This document shows positions 8,370 to 15,669 of a DNA stretch of 64,000 nt, piece after piece (position 1 is the first letter of the stretch; each line of letters begins with the position of its first letter). Location: assembly GCF_031846305.1 (NCBI RefSeq), contig NZ_JAVRHY010000002.1:124001-188000 (forward strand), written 5' to 3'. The translations under genes and the position numbers were made by a program. Source of the stretch: Spectribacter acetivorans (GTDB lineage: Bacteria; Pseudomonadota; Gammaproteobacteria; Nevskiales; Salinisphaeraceae). The notes beneath the pieces were generated by a model. That model was given only the letters and a program-made list of their open reading frames with translations, ran no database searches and was not told the origin of the DNA.

Positions 8370-10367
8370 ATGGCAACTCCCGACCCGCACAACGCGCCTC
8401 CACCGGCCAACGACCGGCAGATCGGTCACTTCGAGCGCATGCTCGACAACCTGGCCGCTGCCCGAAGCTTTGGCAAGGGCATGCACCAGACCCGCCTGCT
8501 GGCGCTGGTACCCCGGCTGCTGGACAGCGATGACGGGGTGGCCGCGCTCTACCGCCTGGCGCCGCGCTTCGACAGCGCCGGCGTGTTCCTGGGCGGGGAC
8601 TGGGCCGAGCCGGCCAACCTGCAACCCCGGCTGGTGCGGGTCACGCTGCTCAGCGGCGGCATGATGCCGGCGCTGGAGTGCCTGAATCAGCTGCGTCTGC
8701 TGGCCATCGCCACCGGCGAGGCCGAGCCCGCACCGGATTTCGATGCCGGCGCCGCCCGGCGTTTTCTGGACGAAGTACTGGCCAGCAATCTCGACCTGCT
8801 GTTTCCCACCGCCACCGAGGCCGACCGCGAACAGCTCAACCCCATGCGGCCGCGGCTGCAGCGGCTGTTCGCATTTCTGGTCCGCACGCTGGGCCTGAGC
8901 GGCCTGCTGGCCGCGCTGGTGGACGAGGCCGAGCGCGTGCTGCAGCAACGCCCGATCATGGTCCAGCGCATCGAACAGCTGCTGCATGCGGCTCACCGGG
9001 CGCTGGATGAAACCGATGCCGTCACCGACGACGACAGCGAAGCCCGCGCCCGCCGGCTGATCGACGCCCTGCACGGGCCCACCGAACTGGCCCGCGAACA
9101 CGCCGGTGACGACTACACCGCCGCGCTGACCGCGCTGGACCCGGAAACGCTGGCGGTGGAAGCCCGCGTGTTCGGGGAATCCATGGCCGGCACCGGGCTG
9201 GTTGCCCCGCAGCATGCGCTGTTGCTGCGCTATCTCGCCGAGAATGCCCCCGAGCGCCTGCCCGACGCGCTGGCCCTGGGGCCGGTGGGCCGGGTCGTGC
9301 TGGTAACGCACGGCGACCTGGTCAGCGAGATCATCGGTTACGCCATCTTCCCGGAGACCGCCCGCTGCATCTATGGCCTGTGCCGGCTGCTGGAGCAGGG
9401 CACGCTGTTCTTCGATCCGGTACCGCCGGGCCTGCGCCGGCTGATGGTGCTGCCCATGAACGAAGACGTGGCCCAGCAGCTCCGTGCCACCAGCGAATGG
9501 CCGACCCCGCCCACCGCCAACGTGCTGCTGGTGGCCGGGACGCTGTCCGTGCTGGGTCAGCCGCGCGGGGTGGATCAGGGCCACAACCCCACCTGTCAGG
9601 CCGCCCGCGCCATCAGCATGTGGGCGCAGAACGACGCCGGGTATCTGCTGGAACTGATCGCCCGCGCCGCCCGCGACGGCGAGCTGTTGATGCATTTCGA
9701 GGGCGACGCCATCGCCTCGGCCGGTCTGGACGCCGGCCTGGCCAAGTCGCTGCACACCGAACTGGACCCGGTATCGCTGGTGCTCACACCGCACCTGGAC
9801 CGCGTCTACATGGAAATGAGCCGTCGCACCATTGATCGGCCGGGTGACGGCCACCGCTGGGTGAATCCCGAATTCCACGGCTGGTGGGTCAAGCGCGGCT
9901 TCGCCGAGGTGCTGGACGACGACCAGGCCGTCAGCGGCTGCGACGACTTCATCCGCCTGTTCCACGCCGCCTACCACCCGGTCTACAACGGCGGGCGGCA
10001 ACTGGTATACGTCCAGCCCTGCGGCGTGGCGGTCACCGACTACCGCGGCGAATTCGTGGGCTGGCACGCGATTGCCATCGAGCGCATCGAACGCGGTCCC
10101 GAGGGCGAGTGGCGGGTGTACTTCTACAACCCCAACCGCGACCGCGGCCAGGACTGGGGGCAGGGCGTGGTTACCACCACCCGCGGCCATGACGAACTGG
10201 AAGGCGAGTCATCGCTGCCCTTCGGCCAGTTCGTGTCACGGCTGTACGTATTCCATTACGAGGCCCGCGAAGTCGGCGACCCGGCCGCCGTGCCGGATGC
10301 CGATGTCGCCGCCATCCGCGAGGCAATCGCGGTGAGCTGGGCCGCGAATATTCCCTGGACAGACTGA
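8370..10367 (+). CDS. uncharacterised 665-residue protein with papain-like catalytic set
   Basis: Not recognised as a named family. The N-terminal 380 residues are mostly helical, Ala/Leu-rich and without a signal peptide. The C-terminal 270 residues contain an ordered set that matches papain-like cysteine peptidases: Gln403 and Cys409 six residues apart in DQGHNPTCQAARAI (papain Q19/C25), His566 in VGWHAIAIERI, and Asn587 in VYFYNPNRD. The segment PVYNGGRQLVYVQPCGVAVTDYRGEFVGWHA and the strand after it look like the beta-barrel half of such a fold. A peptidase, transglutaminase-like or acyltransferase activity is inferred, not shown. ATG 8370 was preferred to GTG 8298 because the protein upstream is not conserved-looking. 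It stands alone after recJ. Confidence 0.8.
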   Translation: MATPDPHNAPPPANDRQIGHFERMLDNLAAARSFGKGMHQTRLLALVPRLLDSDDGVAALYRLAPRFDSAGVFLGGDWAEPANLQPRLVRVTLLSGGMMPALECLNQLRLLAIATGEAEPAPDFDAGAARRFLDEVLASNLDLLFPTATEADREQLNPMRPRLQRLFAFLVRTLGLSGLLAALVDEAERVLQQRPIMVQRIEQLLHAAHRALDETDAVTDDDSEARARRLIDALHGPTELAREHAGDDYTAALTALDPETLAVEARVFGESMAGTGLVAPQHALLLRYLAENAPERLPDALALGPVGRVVLVTHGDLVSEIIGYAIFPETARCIYGLCRLLEQGTLFFDPVPPGLRRLMVLPMNEDVAQQLRATSEWPTPPTANVLLVAGTLSVLGQPRGVDQGHNPTCQAARAISMWAQNDAGYLLELIARAARDGELLMHFEGDAIASAGLDAGLAKSLHTELDPVSLVLTPHLDRVYMEMSRRTIDRPGDGHRWVNPEFHGWWVKRGFAEVLDDDQAVSGCDDFIRLFHAAYHPVYNGGRQLVYVQPCGVAVTDYRGEFVGWHAIAIERIERGPEGEWRVYFYNPNRDRGQDWGQGVVTTTRGHDELEGESSLPFGQFVSRLYVFHYEAREVGDPAAVPDADVAAIREAIAVSWAANIPWTD

Positions 10368-10392
10368 ACGACTACTGCTCGGTCCCGAGAAA

Positions 10393-10960
10393 CCATCCCC
10401 TCTCCCGCCAAGCGGGAGAGGGTCAGGGATGGGGTTCTTCCAGGAAGCACCAAAGCTTCGCCGCCCCTCATCCTGACCTTCTCCCTCAGGGAGAAGGGAC
10501 GGCGAGCCGCAGGGCCGAATTCATTCGGCCTTTTCGTCATCGCCGCGAGAAAGGCCCATGCTAGCGGGGCTGACGCGGCGATCTCTCTGCCCGGATAACG
10601 CTCTGGAACAGATCAGGCCGATGAGATAGCCCGCGGCGATCTCCTGGCCAGATCACACCACCACGCAAGCGGAAAGCCATCCCCTCTCCCGCGAGCGGGA
10701 GAGGGCCAGGGAGAGGGTTCCTCCGCGAAGCACCACAGCTTCGCCATCCCTCATCCTGACCTTCCCCCTCAGGGAGAAGGAACGGTTGGATAGCGGGATG
10801 GCAGCCAAGAAGATCCGCCGAGCGGTAGGTCCGAATGCATTCGGCCTTTTCGTCAGCGCGAGGAGGGCCCGTGTCAGCGGGCCTACCGCGGCGATCTCCC
10901 AGCCGGGTCAACCACCACGCAAGCGAAAACCCATCCCCTCTCCCGCGAAGCGGGAGAGGG
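10393..10960. repeat. three-copy dispersed palindromic repeat module
   Basis: The 647 bp between the papain-like gene and the ATP-grasp gene holds no convincing gene. It contains three copies of the palindrome CCCTCTCCCGC / GCGGGAGAGGG (10398-10422, 10682-10705, 10936-10960), each preceded by CCAT and followed by a CAGGGA-like tail. Between them are related direct segments such as CTCATCCTGACCTT followed by CCCTCAGGGAGAAGG, so units of about 284 and 254 bp are repeated in tandem. They resemble the REP-like intergenic palindromes of many proteobacteria. Two copies of a second palindrome, CCGAATnCATTCGG, lie between them. Confidence 0.75.
10513..10534 (+). terminator. palindrome GGCCGAAT-TC-ATTCGGCC with T-run
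   Basis: An 8 bp perfect stem with a 2-base centre followed by TTTT. It can act as an intrinsic terminator for the upstream gene, and it is also a dispersed repeat: CCGAATGCATTCGGCC followed by TTTT recurs at 10831-10850 and the same palindrome at 39308-39325. Confidence 0.5.
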
Positions 10961-11014
10961 CCAGGGAGAGGGTGACGATGAGCGCGCGGGGGCAAACGCC
11001 CCCGCCAACCACCC

Positions 11015-12238
11015 CTACACGTAGTAGTCCAGCTCTTCCTGTGCCTTGAGCAGGTCCCGCAGCGTGTGCGGATCCTCCCCGAAGAAGAACACCAGCCCCC
11101 AGTGTGTGCCGAAGGCCGTACGCTTGGTGACGGTCTCCTCCAGCGGCTCGGCGAGTTCGTGGAACTCGTAGTAGGGGTGATTAGAGGTCTCCTCGGGAAT
11201 CTCCAGCTTGCTGACCACGCGCCGCCGCGGGTACACGCCGAAGCACCCCGCATGGCCGGTGGCCCCGGTCACCGCATCCGGGAAGAACGCGTCGACTTCT
11301 TCCTGAGTGGTCTTGGGGTCGAACACCAGGATATTGGCCTGATAGGCGTTGAAGCCGTAAGCCCGCTCGATCAGCTCGAAGGCCTTGAAGCCCGGCGGGC
11401 GGTAGGCCACCTCGCCGAAGTACATGGTGCCGTCCGAGGTCACGAAGTACTCCGGGTGAATCTGCCCGAACTTGATGTCGAACGTCTTGATCAGCTTCTC
11501 GATCTGCTCGGTAATCAGCGCCCGCCAGCTTTCCAGCTCCGGCGTGGCCGGCACGAACACTGAATAACCCAGCGTCACGTACTCCGAGATGTTCAGGAAC
11601 TGGATCTTGCCGTCCCACACCCAGGCTTCCACCGCGAATTCCCAGCCGTCCAGATGGCTTTCCATCAGCAGCGGGTACTCGCTTTCCGGAATGGTGTCGA
11701 TTTCCTCCGCCGTGCGGATCATCCGGTGGCCCAGGCACCCGGCCTTGTCGAAGGCCTTCAGATGGATCGGGTCATCCGGGTCACCGTCCAGCTTCAGCAG
11801 TGTCTGGTTCACCCGGCGGAAGAAGCGGTACACGTCGTCCTTCTCGTGCGCTTCCTCGAAGATGCCCACCCGGATGCCGCCGAGCTGCGCCCGGCGCTTC
11901 ATCAGCGCCTTGTCGCGGAACAGCACCGCCTGACCATGCAGGCGCGGGTTCTCCATCAGTACCGAGTTGATCGCCCCGGCCCATTCCACCGTTTCCTCGA
12001 ACAGCGGGATGGCCACGTCCACGCCCTCGTCGCGCAGCCGCTCGGCAATCTCCATCGACTTGTCGTTCAGGCGCTCGAAATTCCACGGGATGTAGGGAAT
12101 CTCGTGTTTCTTGCAGTAGTCCTCGGCCCAGTCCGGGGCCACCACCACGTACCGCCGGTCGAAGCGATCCGCTGCCTCGATGGCGCCCAGGCTCCAGCCG
12201 AGCAGGGCGACGTAGCCTTTGTCCGGATTCTTATCCAT
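11015..12238 (-). CDS. ATP-grasp domain protein, substrate unknown
   Basis: A 407-residue cytoplasmic protein that looks like an ATP-grasp ligase. The N-terminal segment YVALLGWSLGAIEAADRFDRRYVVV is the pre-ATP-grasp alpha/beta domain. In the centre, LHLKAFDKAGCLGHRMIRT-like and YPLLMESHLDGWEFAVEAWVWDGKIQFLNISEY match the ATP-binding strands, and the acidic FGQIHPEYFVTSDGTMYFGEVAYRPPG segment matches the metal-binding region with Glu and Arg. Such enzymes couple a carboxylate to an amine; the substrate cannot be told. ATG 12238 is preferred over upstream starts because GGAG lies 7 bases before it. No partner genes are adjacent; the left flank is repeats and the right flank is the cassette island. 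Confidence 0.78.
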   Translation of the reverse strand: MDKNPDKGYVALLGWSLGAIEAADRFDRRYVVVAPDWAEDYCKKHEIPYIPWNFERLNDKSMEIAERLRDEGVDVAIPLFEETVEWAGAINSVLMENPRLHGQAVLFRDKALMKRRAQLGGIRVGIFEEAHEKDDVYRFFRRVNQTLLKLDGDPDDPIHLKAFDKAGCLGHRMIRTAEEIDTIPESEYPLLMESHLDGWEFAVEAWVWDGKIQFLNISEYVTLGYSVFVPATPELESWRALITEQIEKLIKTFDIKFGQIHPEYFVTSDGTMYFGEVAYRPPGFKAFELIERAYGFNAYQANILVFDPKTTQEEVDAFFPDAVTGATGHAGCFGVYPRRRVVSKLEIPEETSNHPYYEFHELAEPLEETVTKRTAFGTHWGLVFFFGEDPHTLRDLLKAQEELDYYV

Positions 12239-12571
12239 GAATACTCCGTTGCGTTGCATGAGACCGCCGGCGAGCACCGCCTGCGGCCAATCTCACCAAT
12301 CAGCGTGCCGCGAAACAGGCCCGAACCAGGTCAGGCTTCGCGCACCGCCGGATCAGCGACGATATCCACAGGGTAACAGGGAGAGGTGGTTGCCTTCTTG
12401 CCTCGGCGGGGGCAACGTGGTTGGAACGACGTTCACGCCAGCGGGAAACGGGACTTCGTTTGGGGTCGGACGAAGTTGGTAATTGCGTCGGCCAAAGTTG
12501 TTGGCATAGCAATACCCAAGAGTCTGAAAACAGCAGGTTAGACGCTACATGAATTTGTTATGCGACATGCT
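12239..12571. other. 333 bp spacer between the ATP-grasp gene and the cassette island
   Basis: No gene is supported here. It holds the upstream region of the ATP-grasp gene and short inverted repeats such as ACTTCGT/ACGAAGT near 12452-12475. Base composition drops towards its right end, which marks the left edge of the AT-richer island. No integrase gene and no recognisable attI site are present. Confidence 0.6.
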
Positions 12572-12617
12572 GCTTAAAAGCTATATCGACATCGGGTCGT
12601 ATAGCTAGGCGTTATGC
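12572..12617 (+). other. degenerate attC-like site at the left end
   Basis: AGCTATATCGAC (12579-12590) pairs with GTCGTATAGCT (12596-12606), leaving one unpaired T, the kind of extrahelical base that attC stems carry. The right core is GTTATGC at 12611-12617. The left core GCTTAAA at 12572-12578 is degenerate, lacking the final AAC. At 46 bp it is shorter than typical sites. Confidence 0.5.
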
Positions 12618-12639
12618 AGTAAGAAGGAGTTAGCAACCG

Positions 12640-13119
12640 TTGGAAATCATTGACGTCTTTTTGTCTAGACCAAACTGGGTCGCAGATCATGTCGAAAAGC
12701 ACTTTCATGAGTTCTATCCGCTCTTGGAGCAGCAGGGTTTCAGACCGCGAACAATTGGCAAGGACGTTGTTCCCTTGTCGACGCCATTCGATCACGTAGT
12801 GAAGGTGATGCAGCAGTGTCAGTGCACTATCGTCCTTGGACTCCCGCAAATTAGGGTTGAAACGGGAAGAGTCAAAGGGAAAGAAATCGAAGAGAGCTTC
12901 TCCCTTCCGACCGAATGGAATCAAATCGAAGCAGCCATGTCGATCATGCTGAATAAGCCGACGCTGATGATGGTTCACAAAGGCGTGGCCGCCAGGGGGT
13001 TGTTTGATCGCGGAGCGGCCAATGTGTTCGTTCACGAGTTCCATACGCTTGGACGAAAGTGGGTGAAGGACTTTGAGCCAAAGCTTGCGGCACTTAGACA
13101 CGCTGTTTTGCATAACTAA
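12640..13119 (+). CDS. TIR-like cassette protein (predicted)
   Basis: A 159-residue soluble protein in the first cassette. It begins with IIDVFLSRPNWV, a first strand and loop of the TIR/nucleoside-deoxyribosyltransferase type of Rossmann fold. The middle strand CTIVLGLPQI follows, and PTEWNQIEAAM contains W93-x3-E97, the same spacing as the WCxxE of TIR domains where the Glu is the NADase catalytic residue. FDRGAANVFVHEF closes the fold. It is likely to bind or cleave a nucleotide such as NAD, a guess from motif similarity. The TTG start at 12640 is supported by AAGGAG at 12623-12628. The stop TAA is inside the next attC, as is usual for cassettes. Confidence 0.65.
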   Translation: MEIIDVFLSRPNWVADHVEKHFHEFYPLLEQQGFRPRTIGKDVVPLSTPFDHVVKVMQQCQCTIVLGLPQIRVETGRVKGKEIEESFSLPTEWNQIEAAMSIMLNKPTLMMVHKGVAARGLFDRGAANVFVHEFHTLGRKWVKDFEPKLAALRHAVLHN

Positions 13120-13184
13120 GCCATGGAGCCGACCGGGTAAAGCGCTGACGCGCTTCACCCATCGGTTCATGGCTAGCGTTAGGT
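13110..13184 (+). other. attC site 1
   Basis: Left core GCATAAC at 13110-13116 overlaps the preceding stop; right core GTTAGGT at 13178-13184. The inner stem GGGT-A-AAGCGC pairs with GCGCTT-C-ACCC with one mismatch, and the outer arms TAAGCCATG and CATGGCTAG pair apart from a bulge. Length 75 bp. Confidence 0.85.
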
Positions 13185-13201
13185 ATTAAGGAGCAGATTT
13201 G

Positions 13202-13675
13202 GTGGCAATCGACGAGGAACGCCTTTACGAACTACGTGACGATGCCACAACCAAAGAAAAACTTGTGCTCGCTATATACGCGGGTGCCGGCGGGTTTGCC
13301 GTCGCTTGCTTAATTAGTGTCGTTGCGTTGCCGCGCTACTCTTGGTTGGTCGTGGCAGCGGCATGTTTGTTTGCTATTGGAGCAATCTCGTTAGCTTTTG
13401 TGGTTCTATCGATGTATCACGTGCTCCACAAGACGAATGACCTCCACATAGGTCACGTAATAATTTCAGAAAATTTTGGCAAAAAGCCAAAAGAAATTGC
13501 GTTCGCTTCAATCCCGCTTGGTTTCCTATTATTGATGCTGCATATTTCCTATCTGACGTTTATTGTTAGCTTAGTATCGGTGATCTTAGCGTCACGGCAT
13601 TTTTTAAGGTTTAAAAAAGAGCTAGATAGCCTGACAAATCTTCGCGAATTCGTTAAGCGAGAACGCGATGCCTAA
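13202..13675 (+). CDS. small membrane protein of the cassette array, unknown function
   Basis: A 157-residue protein not assigned to a family. An N-terminal acidic segment is followed by two adjacent hydrophobic helices, about residues 19-42 (LVLAIYAGAGGFAVACLISV) and 47-73, a short polar loop, and a hydrophobic block around 100-130 that could be one or two more helices. A charged C-terminal tail ends it. GTG 13202 is chosen because AAGGAG at 13188-13193 sits 8 bases upstream; the TTG one codon earlier is too close. The gene fills the cassette between attC sites 1 and 2, and its TAA stop touches the next attC. Confidence 0.7.
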   Translation: MAIDEERLYELRDDATTKEKLVLAIYAGAGGFAVACLISVVALPRYSWLVVAAACLFAIGAISLAFVVLSMYHVLHKTNDLHIGHVIISENFGKKPKEIAFASIPLGFLLLMLHISYLTFIVSLVSVILASRHFLRFKKELDSLTNLREFVKRERDA

Positions 13676-13744
13676 CATAACGCTGCAGTTGACCGCCCAA
13701 AGCGCTGCCGCGCTTCGGCCGGCAGCTGAGCGTCGGCGTTATGC
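13675..13744 (+). other. attC site 2
   Basis: Left core ACATAAC at 13675-13681, right core GTTATGC at 13738-13744. The central arms AAGCGC and GCGCTT pair perfectly around a 4-base loop, and CAGTTGACCG pairs with CGGCAGCTG with a bulge. Length 70 bp. Confidence 0.88.
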
Positions 13745-13759
13745 AATAAGAATTGACCT

Positions 13760-14587
13760 ATGATCTTTGAACAAGCCTTTATGGCATTGCCTGAATTTTT
13801 GTCTGGGACACCTTTTGAGCGGTATCAGTTCGAAGGAACTATCGTTACTGCATTCTCAATGGCTGTCTTGCAAGAGTTAAATTCGAGACATATCCAAAAT
13901 CCAGTTTCACTCCTTCGCGCTGAAGTAAACTACCCGATAGATGAACGAAAGCGCGCCGATTTACATATAGACCTTCGAAGGTTACAGCTATTCAATGACG
14001 AGCTACGATCCTATGGATTCTATGAAAACAACTGGTTGGAGGCTAAATTCTGCCGTCTAGGAAATTCTAGAAAGCCAGTAACCATACCTCTTGCATCTAC
14101 TTTTTTACTATTAAAAGATTTCATTAGGCTTTGCTCGTTGGTTCCCGATAATCAGCTTCAGGACGACCCCTCTATCGGTGGACGATACCTTCTCCATGCA
14201 TACCAAGGTGACCCATCACAATATTTCGTTTTTAAAAGAAATCAGAATAAGTCACGCGCCTCTAGGGAATGGATAAGCCCACTTTTGCATTCAGGAAAAC
14301 AAGTTGTAGAAATAAACGATCTAAATCGAGAAAAGACTCAGGAATTCAAAAAATGCGTAGGCAAAAAGGCGGGTTTCATTAGCCTAAAAGCAGGGGTTAC
14401 CAATTTTGTCCATGAACCTAGAGAATACAATGACGGTGTTTATCATATAGTATTAACTAGAATTGACGACTTTGAGTTGTTTTTAGGCCGGAGATCGTTC
14501 GGTAGAAAGCATGGAAAGATTCTTGAAAGTGGTAATGGTTATGGGTTGCATGGACCTAAAATCGTTAACCATATCCTGACAGACTAA
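13760..14587 (+). CDS. probable PD-(D/E)XK nuclease-like cassette protein
   Basis: A 275-residue soluble protein with low GC for this genome. The segment from residue 51, LLRAEVNYPIDERKRADLHIDL, followed by NNWLEAKFCRL, gives D67 in a KRADLHIDL strand and E94-x-K96 in WLEAKF, the order and strand context of the PD-(D/E)XK nuclease core, where the Asp and Glu bind metal and the Lys is catalytic. This resembles the core of restriction endonuclease-like and defence nucleases. The rest (residues 110-275) shows no known domain. A nuclease role is therefore inferred from the motif only. ATG 13760 lies 16 bases after the attC core; no strong Shine-Dalgarno is seen. Confidence 0.65.
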   Translation: MIFEQAFMALPEFLSGTPFERYQFEGTIVTAFSMAVLQELNSRHIQNPVSLLRAEVNYPIDERKRADLHIDLRRLQLFNDELRSYGFYENNWLEAKFCRLGNSRKPVTIPLASTFLLLKDFIRLCSLVPDNQLQDDPSIGGRYLLHAYQGDPSQYFVFKRNQNKSRASREWISPLLHSGKQVVEINDLNREKTQEFKKCVGKKAGFISLKAGVTNFVHEPREYNDGVYHIVLTRIDDFELFLGRRSFGRKHGKILESGNGYGLHGPKIVNHILTD

Positions 14588-14588
14588 T

Positions 14589-14660
14589 GCATAACAAATG
14601 TAGGCTGTCGGACAAGTTACTCGCTGCGCTCGCAACTTGCCGCAGCTACAAGCGTTGTGT
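14589..14660 (+). other. attC site 3
   Basis: Left core GCATAAC at 14589-14595, right core GTTGTGT at 14654-14660. TGTAGGCTGTCGGACAAGTT pairs with the reverse complement of AACTTGCCGCAGCTACA with two single-base bulges, a good match to attC secondary structure. Length 72 bp. Confidence 0.88.
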
Positions 14661-14698
14661 TGAACCGAAATGGGGTTGTGGCGCAACGGTTGCTGTAG

Positions 14699-14992
14699 AT
14701 GAATAGCGGAAATAACCAGGAATCCCGGTTGCGCAAGCTGAAGATCCGCGCCCTGATGTGGTGGTATGGAGGTGTGTCGAAACGTCAGGCGCTACGCAAA
14801 AAAACGGGCGTGCTCCGGTCTGATGAGCCATTTGAACCGCCGGAGCATCCGAACCGACATTGGACGGCGATAGTCGTAGTCTCAGTCGTGCGATTCATGC
14901 GCAATAATCTTGCGGGGTTTATCGTGGCCGTGGCCGTGGGAATTGTAGTGCTTGCGATCGGACAGGAGTTCTTCGGCGGTAGTTCGCCATAA
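14699..14992 (+). CDS. small cassette membrane protein, unknown function
   Basis: A 97-residue protein with a basic N-terminal half (KLKIRALMWWYGGVSKRQALRKK) and a C-terminal hydrophobic helix, about residues 72-90 (AGFIVAVAVGIVVLAIGQ), preceded by a weaker hydrophobic stretch WTAIVVVSVV. This suggests a single-pass or hairpin inner membrane protein with its basic part in the cytoplasm. No family is recognised. It is the only gene in the cassette between attC sites 3 and 4 and its TAA stop lies in attC 4. Whether it is translated is not certain, since no clear ribosome binding site precedes ATG 14699. Confidence 0.55.
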   Translation: MNSGNNQESRLRKLKIRALMWWYGGVSKRQALRKKTGVLRSDEPFEPPEHPNRHWTAIVVVSVVRFMRNNLAGFIVAVAVGIVVLAIGQEFFGGSSP

Positions 14993-15047
14993 CACGTCGC
15001 TCGAGGGGACGCTCGCAAAGCTCGCGCCCCTCAGCTATGCGTTAGAG
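14987..15047 (+). other. attC site 4
   Basis: Left core CCATAAC at 14987-14993 overlaps the stop of the preceding gene; right core GTTAGAG at 15041-15047. GAGGGG pairs with CCCCTC, and the inner GCTCGC with GCTCGCG only partly. Length 61 bp. Confidence 0.82.
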
Positions 15048-15056
15048 GGAAGGCAA

Positions 15057-15572
15057 ATGAGAGTGTGGTGCTGGCTGGTCGCCAACGCGGAGGTGGTGGC
15101 TGCCCTGTCAACAGTCTTGTTGGCTGCGCTGACGGCGGTTTATGTGATCTTTACCGGGCGTCTAGCAAGAGCCGCGCTTGCCGGCCATCAGCCAGCTATA
15201 TGGGCCGATTTGGAGCTTGTGGGAGGCAGCAGTGTGCGGTTTGTTCTCGGAAATGACGGACCCGGGGGCGCGAGAAACCTAAAATTTGATGTCACGGATT
15301 CGTTCGATTGGCAGCGGGCTGGCAGTTCGACGCAAGGCGTCGGGAATCTCCAAATACTGACCTCAGGTGTACCCTATATACCTCCAGGACGAACATTAAA
15401 GTATGACGTCGGCGAAACGAAGCTGCCCGCTGACCAAGCGCAGGACGCATCACATGTCATAGACATCACGCTAACCTTCGATACTGATATCGAGAAGGGA
15501 GTCAAGAGACGTTTTACATTCAACCTCTCGAATTACAGAGGAGTTTTGCTTCACTCATTCAGGTCCGGGTGA
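15057..15572 (+). CDS. membrane-anchored cassette protein, unknown function
   Basis: A 171-residue protein with one N-terminal transmembrane helix (about residues 10-33, VVAALSTVLLAALTAVYVIFTG) and a mainly beta-rich remainder. The part AIWADLELVGGSSVRFVLGNDGPGGARNLKFDV resembles the immunoglobulin-like domain seen in many small bacterial proteins with an N-terminal helix pair, where NxGxGpA is a common turn. Function unknown. ATG 15057 has AGGGAAGG a few bases upstream. It occupies the cassette between attC sites 4 and 5. Confidence 0.65.
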   Translation: MRVWCWLVANAEVVAALSTVLLAALTAVYVIFTGRLARAALAGHQPAIWADLELVGGSSVRFVLGNDGPGGARNLKFDVTDSFDWQRAGSSTQGVGNLQILTSGVPYIPPGRTLKYDVGETKLPADQAQDASHVIDITLTFDTDIEKGVKRRFTFNLSNYRGVLLHSFRSG

Positions 15573-15582
15573 TGAAATTGAG

Positions 15583-15658
15583 CTCTAACAACAGCGTGAG
15601 CGCGGACCGGATTCTCCGTTGGCGCTCCGAGCGCGGCTGGTTACGCTGGGAGTTAGGT
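15583..15658 (+). other. attC site 5
   Basis: Left core CTCTAAC at 15583-15589 and right core GTTAGGT at 15652-15658. The arms AAC..CAGCGT and ACGCTG..GTTAG pair; the middle pairs less well. Length 76 bp. It is the last clear attC in the island. Confidence 0.8.
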
Positions 15659-15669
15659 TCACTGTGCCT

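Noticed and set aside
10393..10960. CRISPR array
   Set aside because: Only three palindromic copies, spaced about 250-285 bp apart with related sequence between them, and no cas genes nearby.
12537..12543. GTTAGAC as an attI or additional attC core
   Set aside because: It has a GTT core but no paired left arm or palindrome could be found upstream, so a site is not supported.
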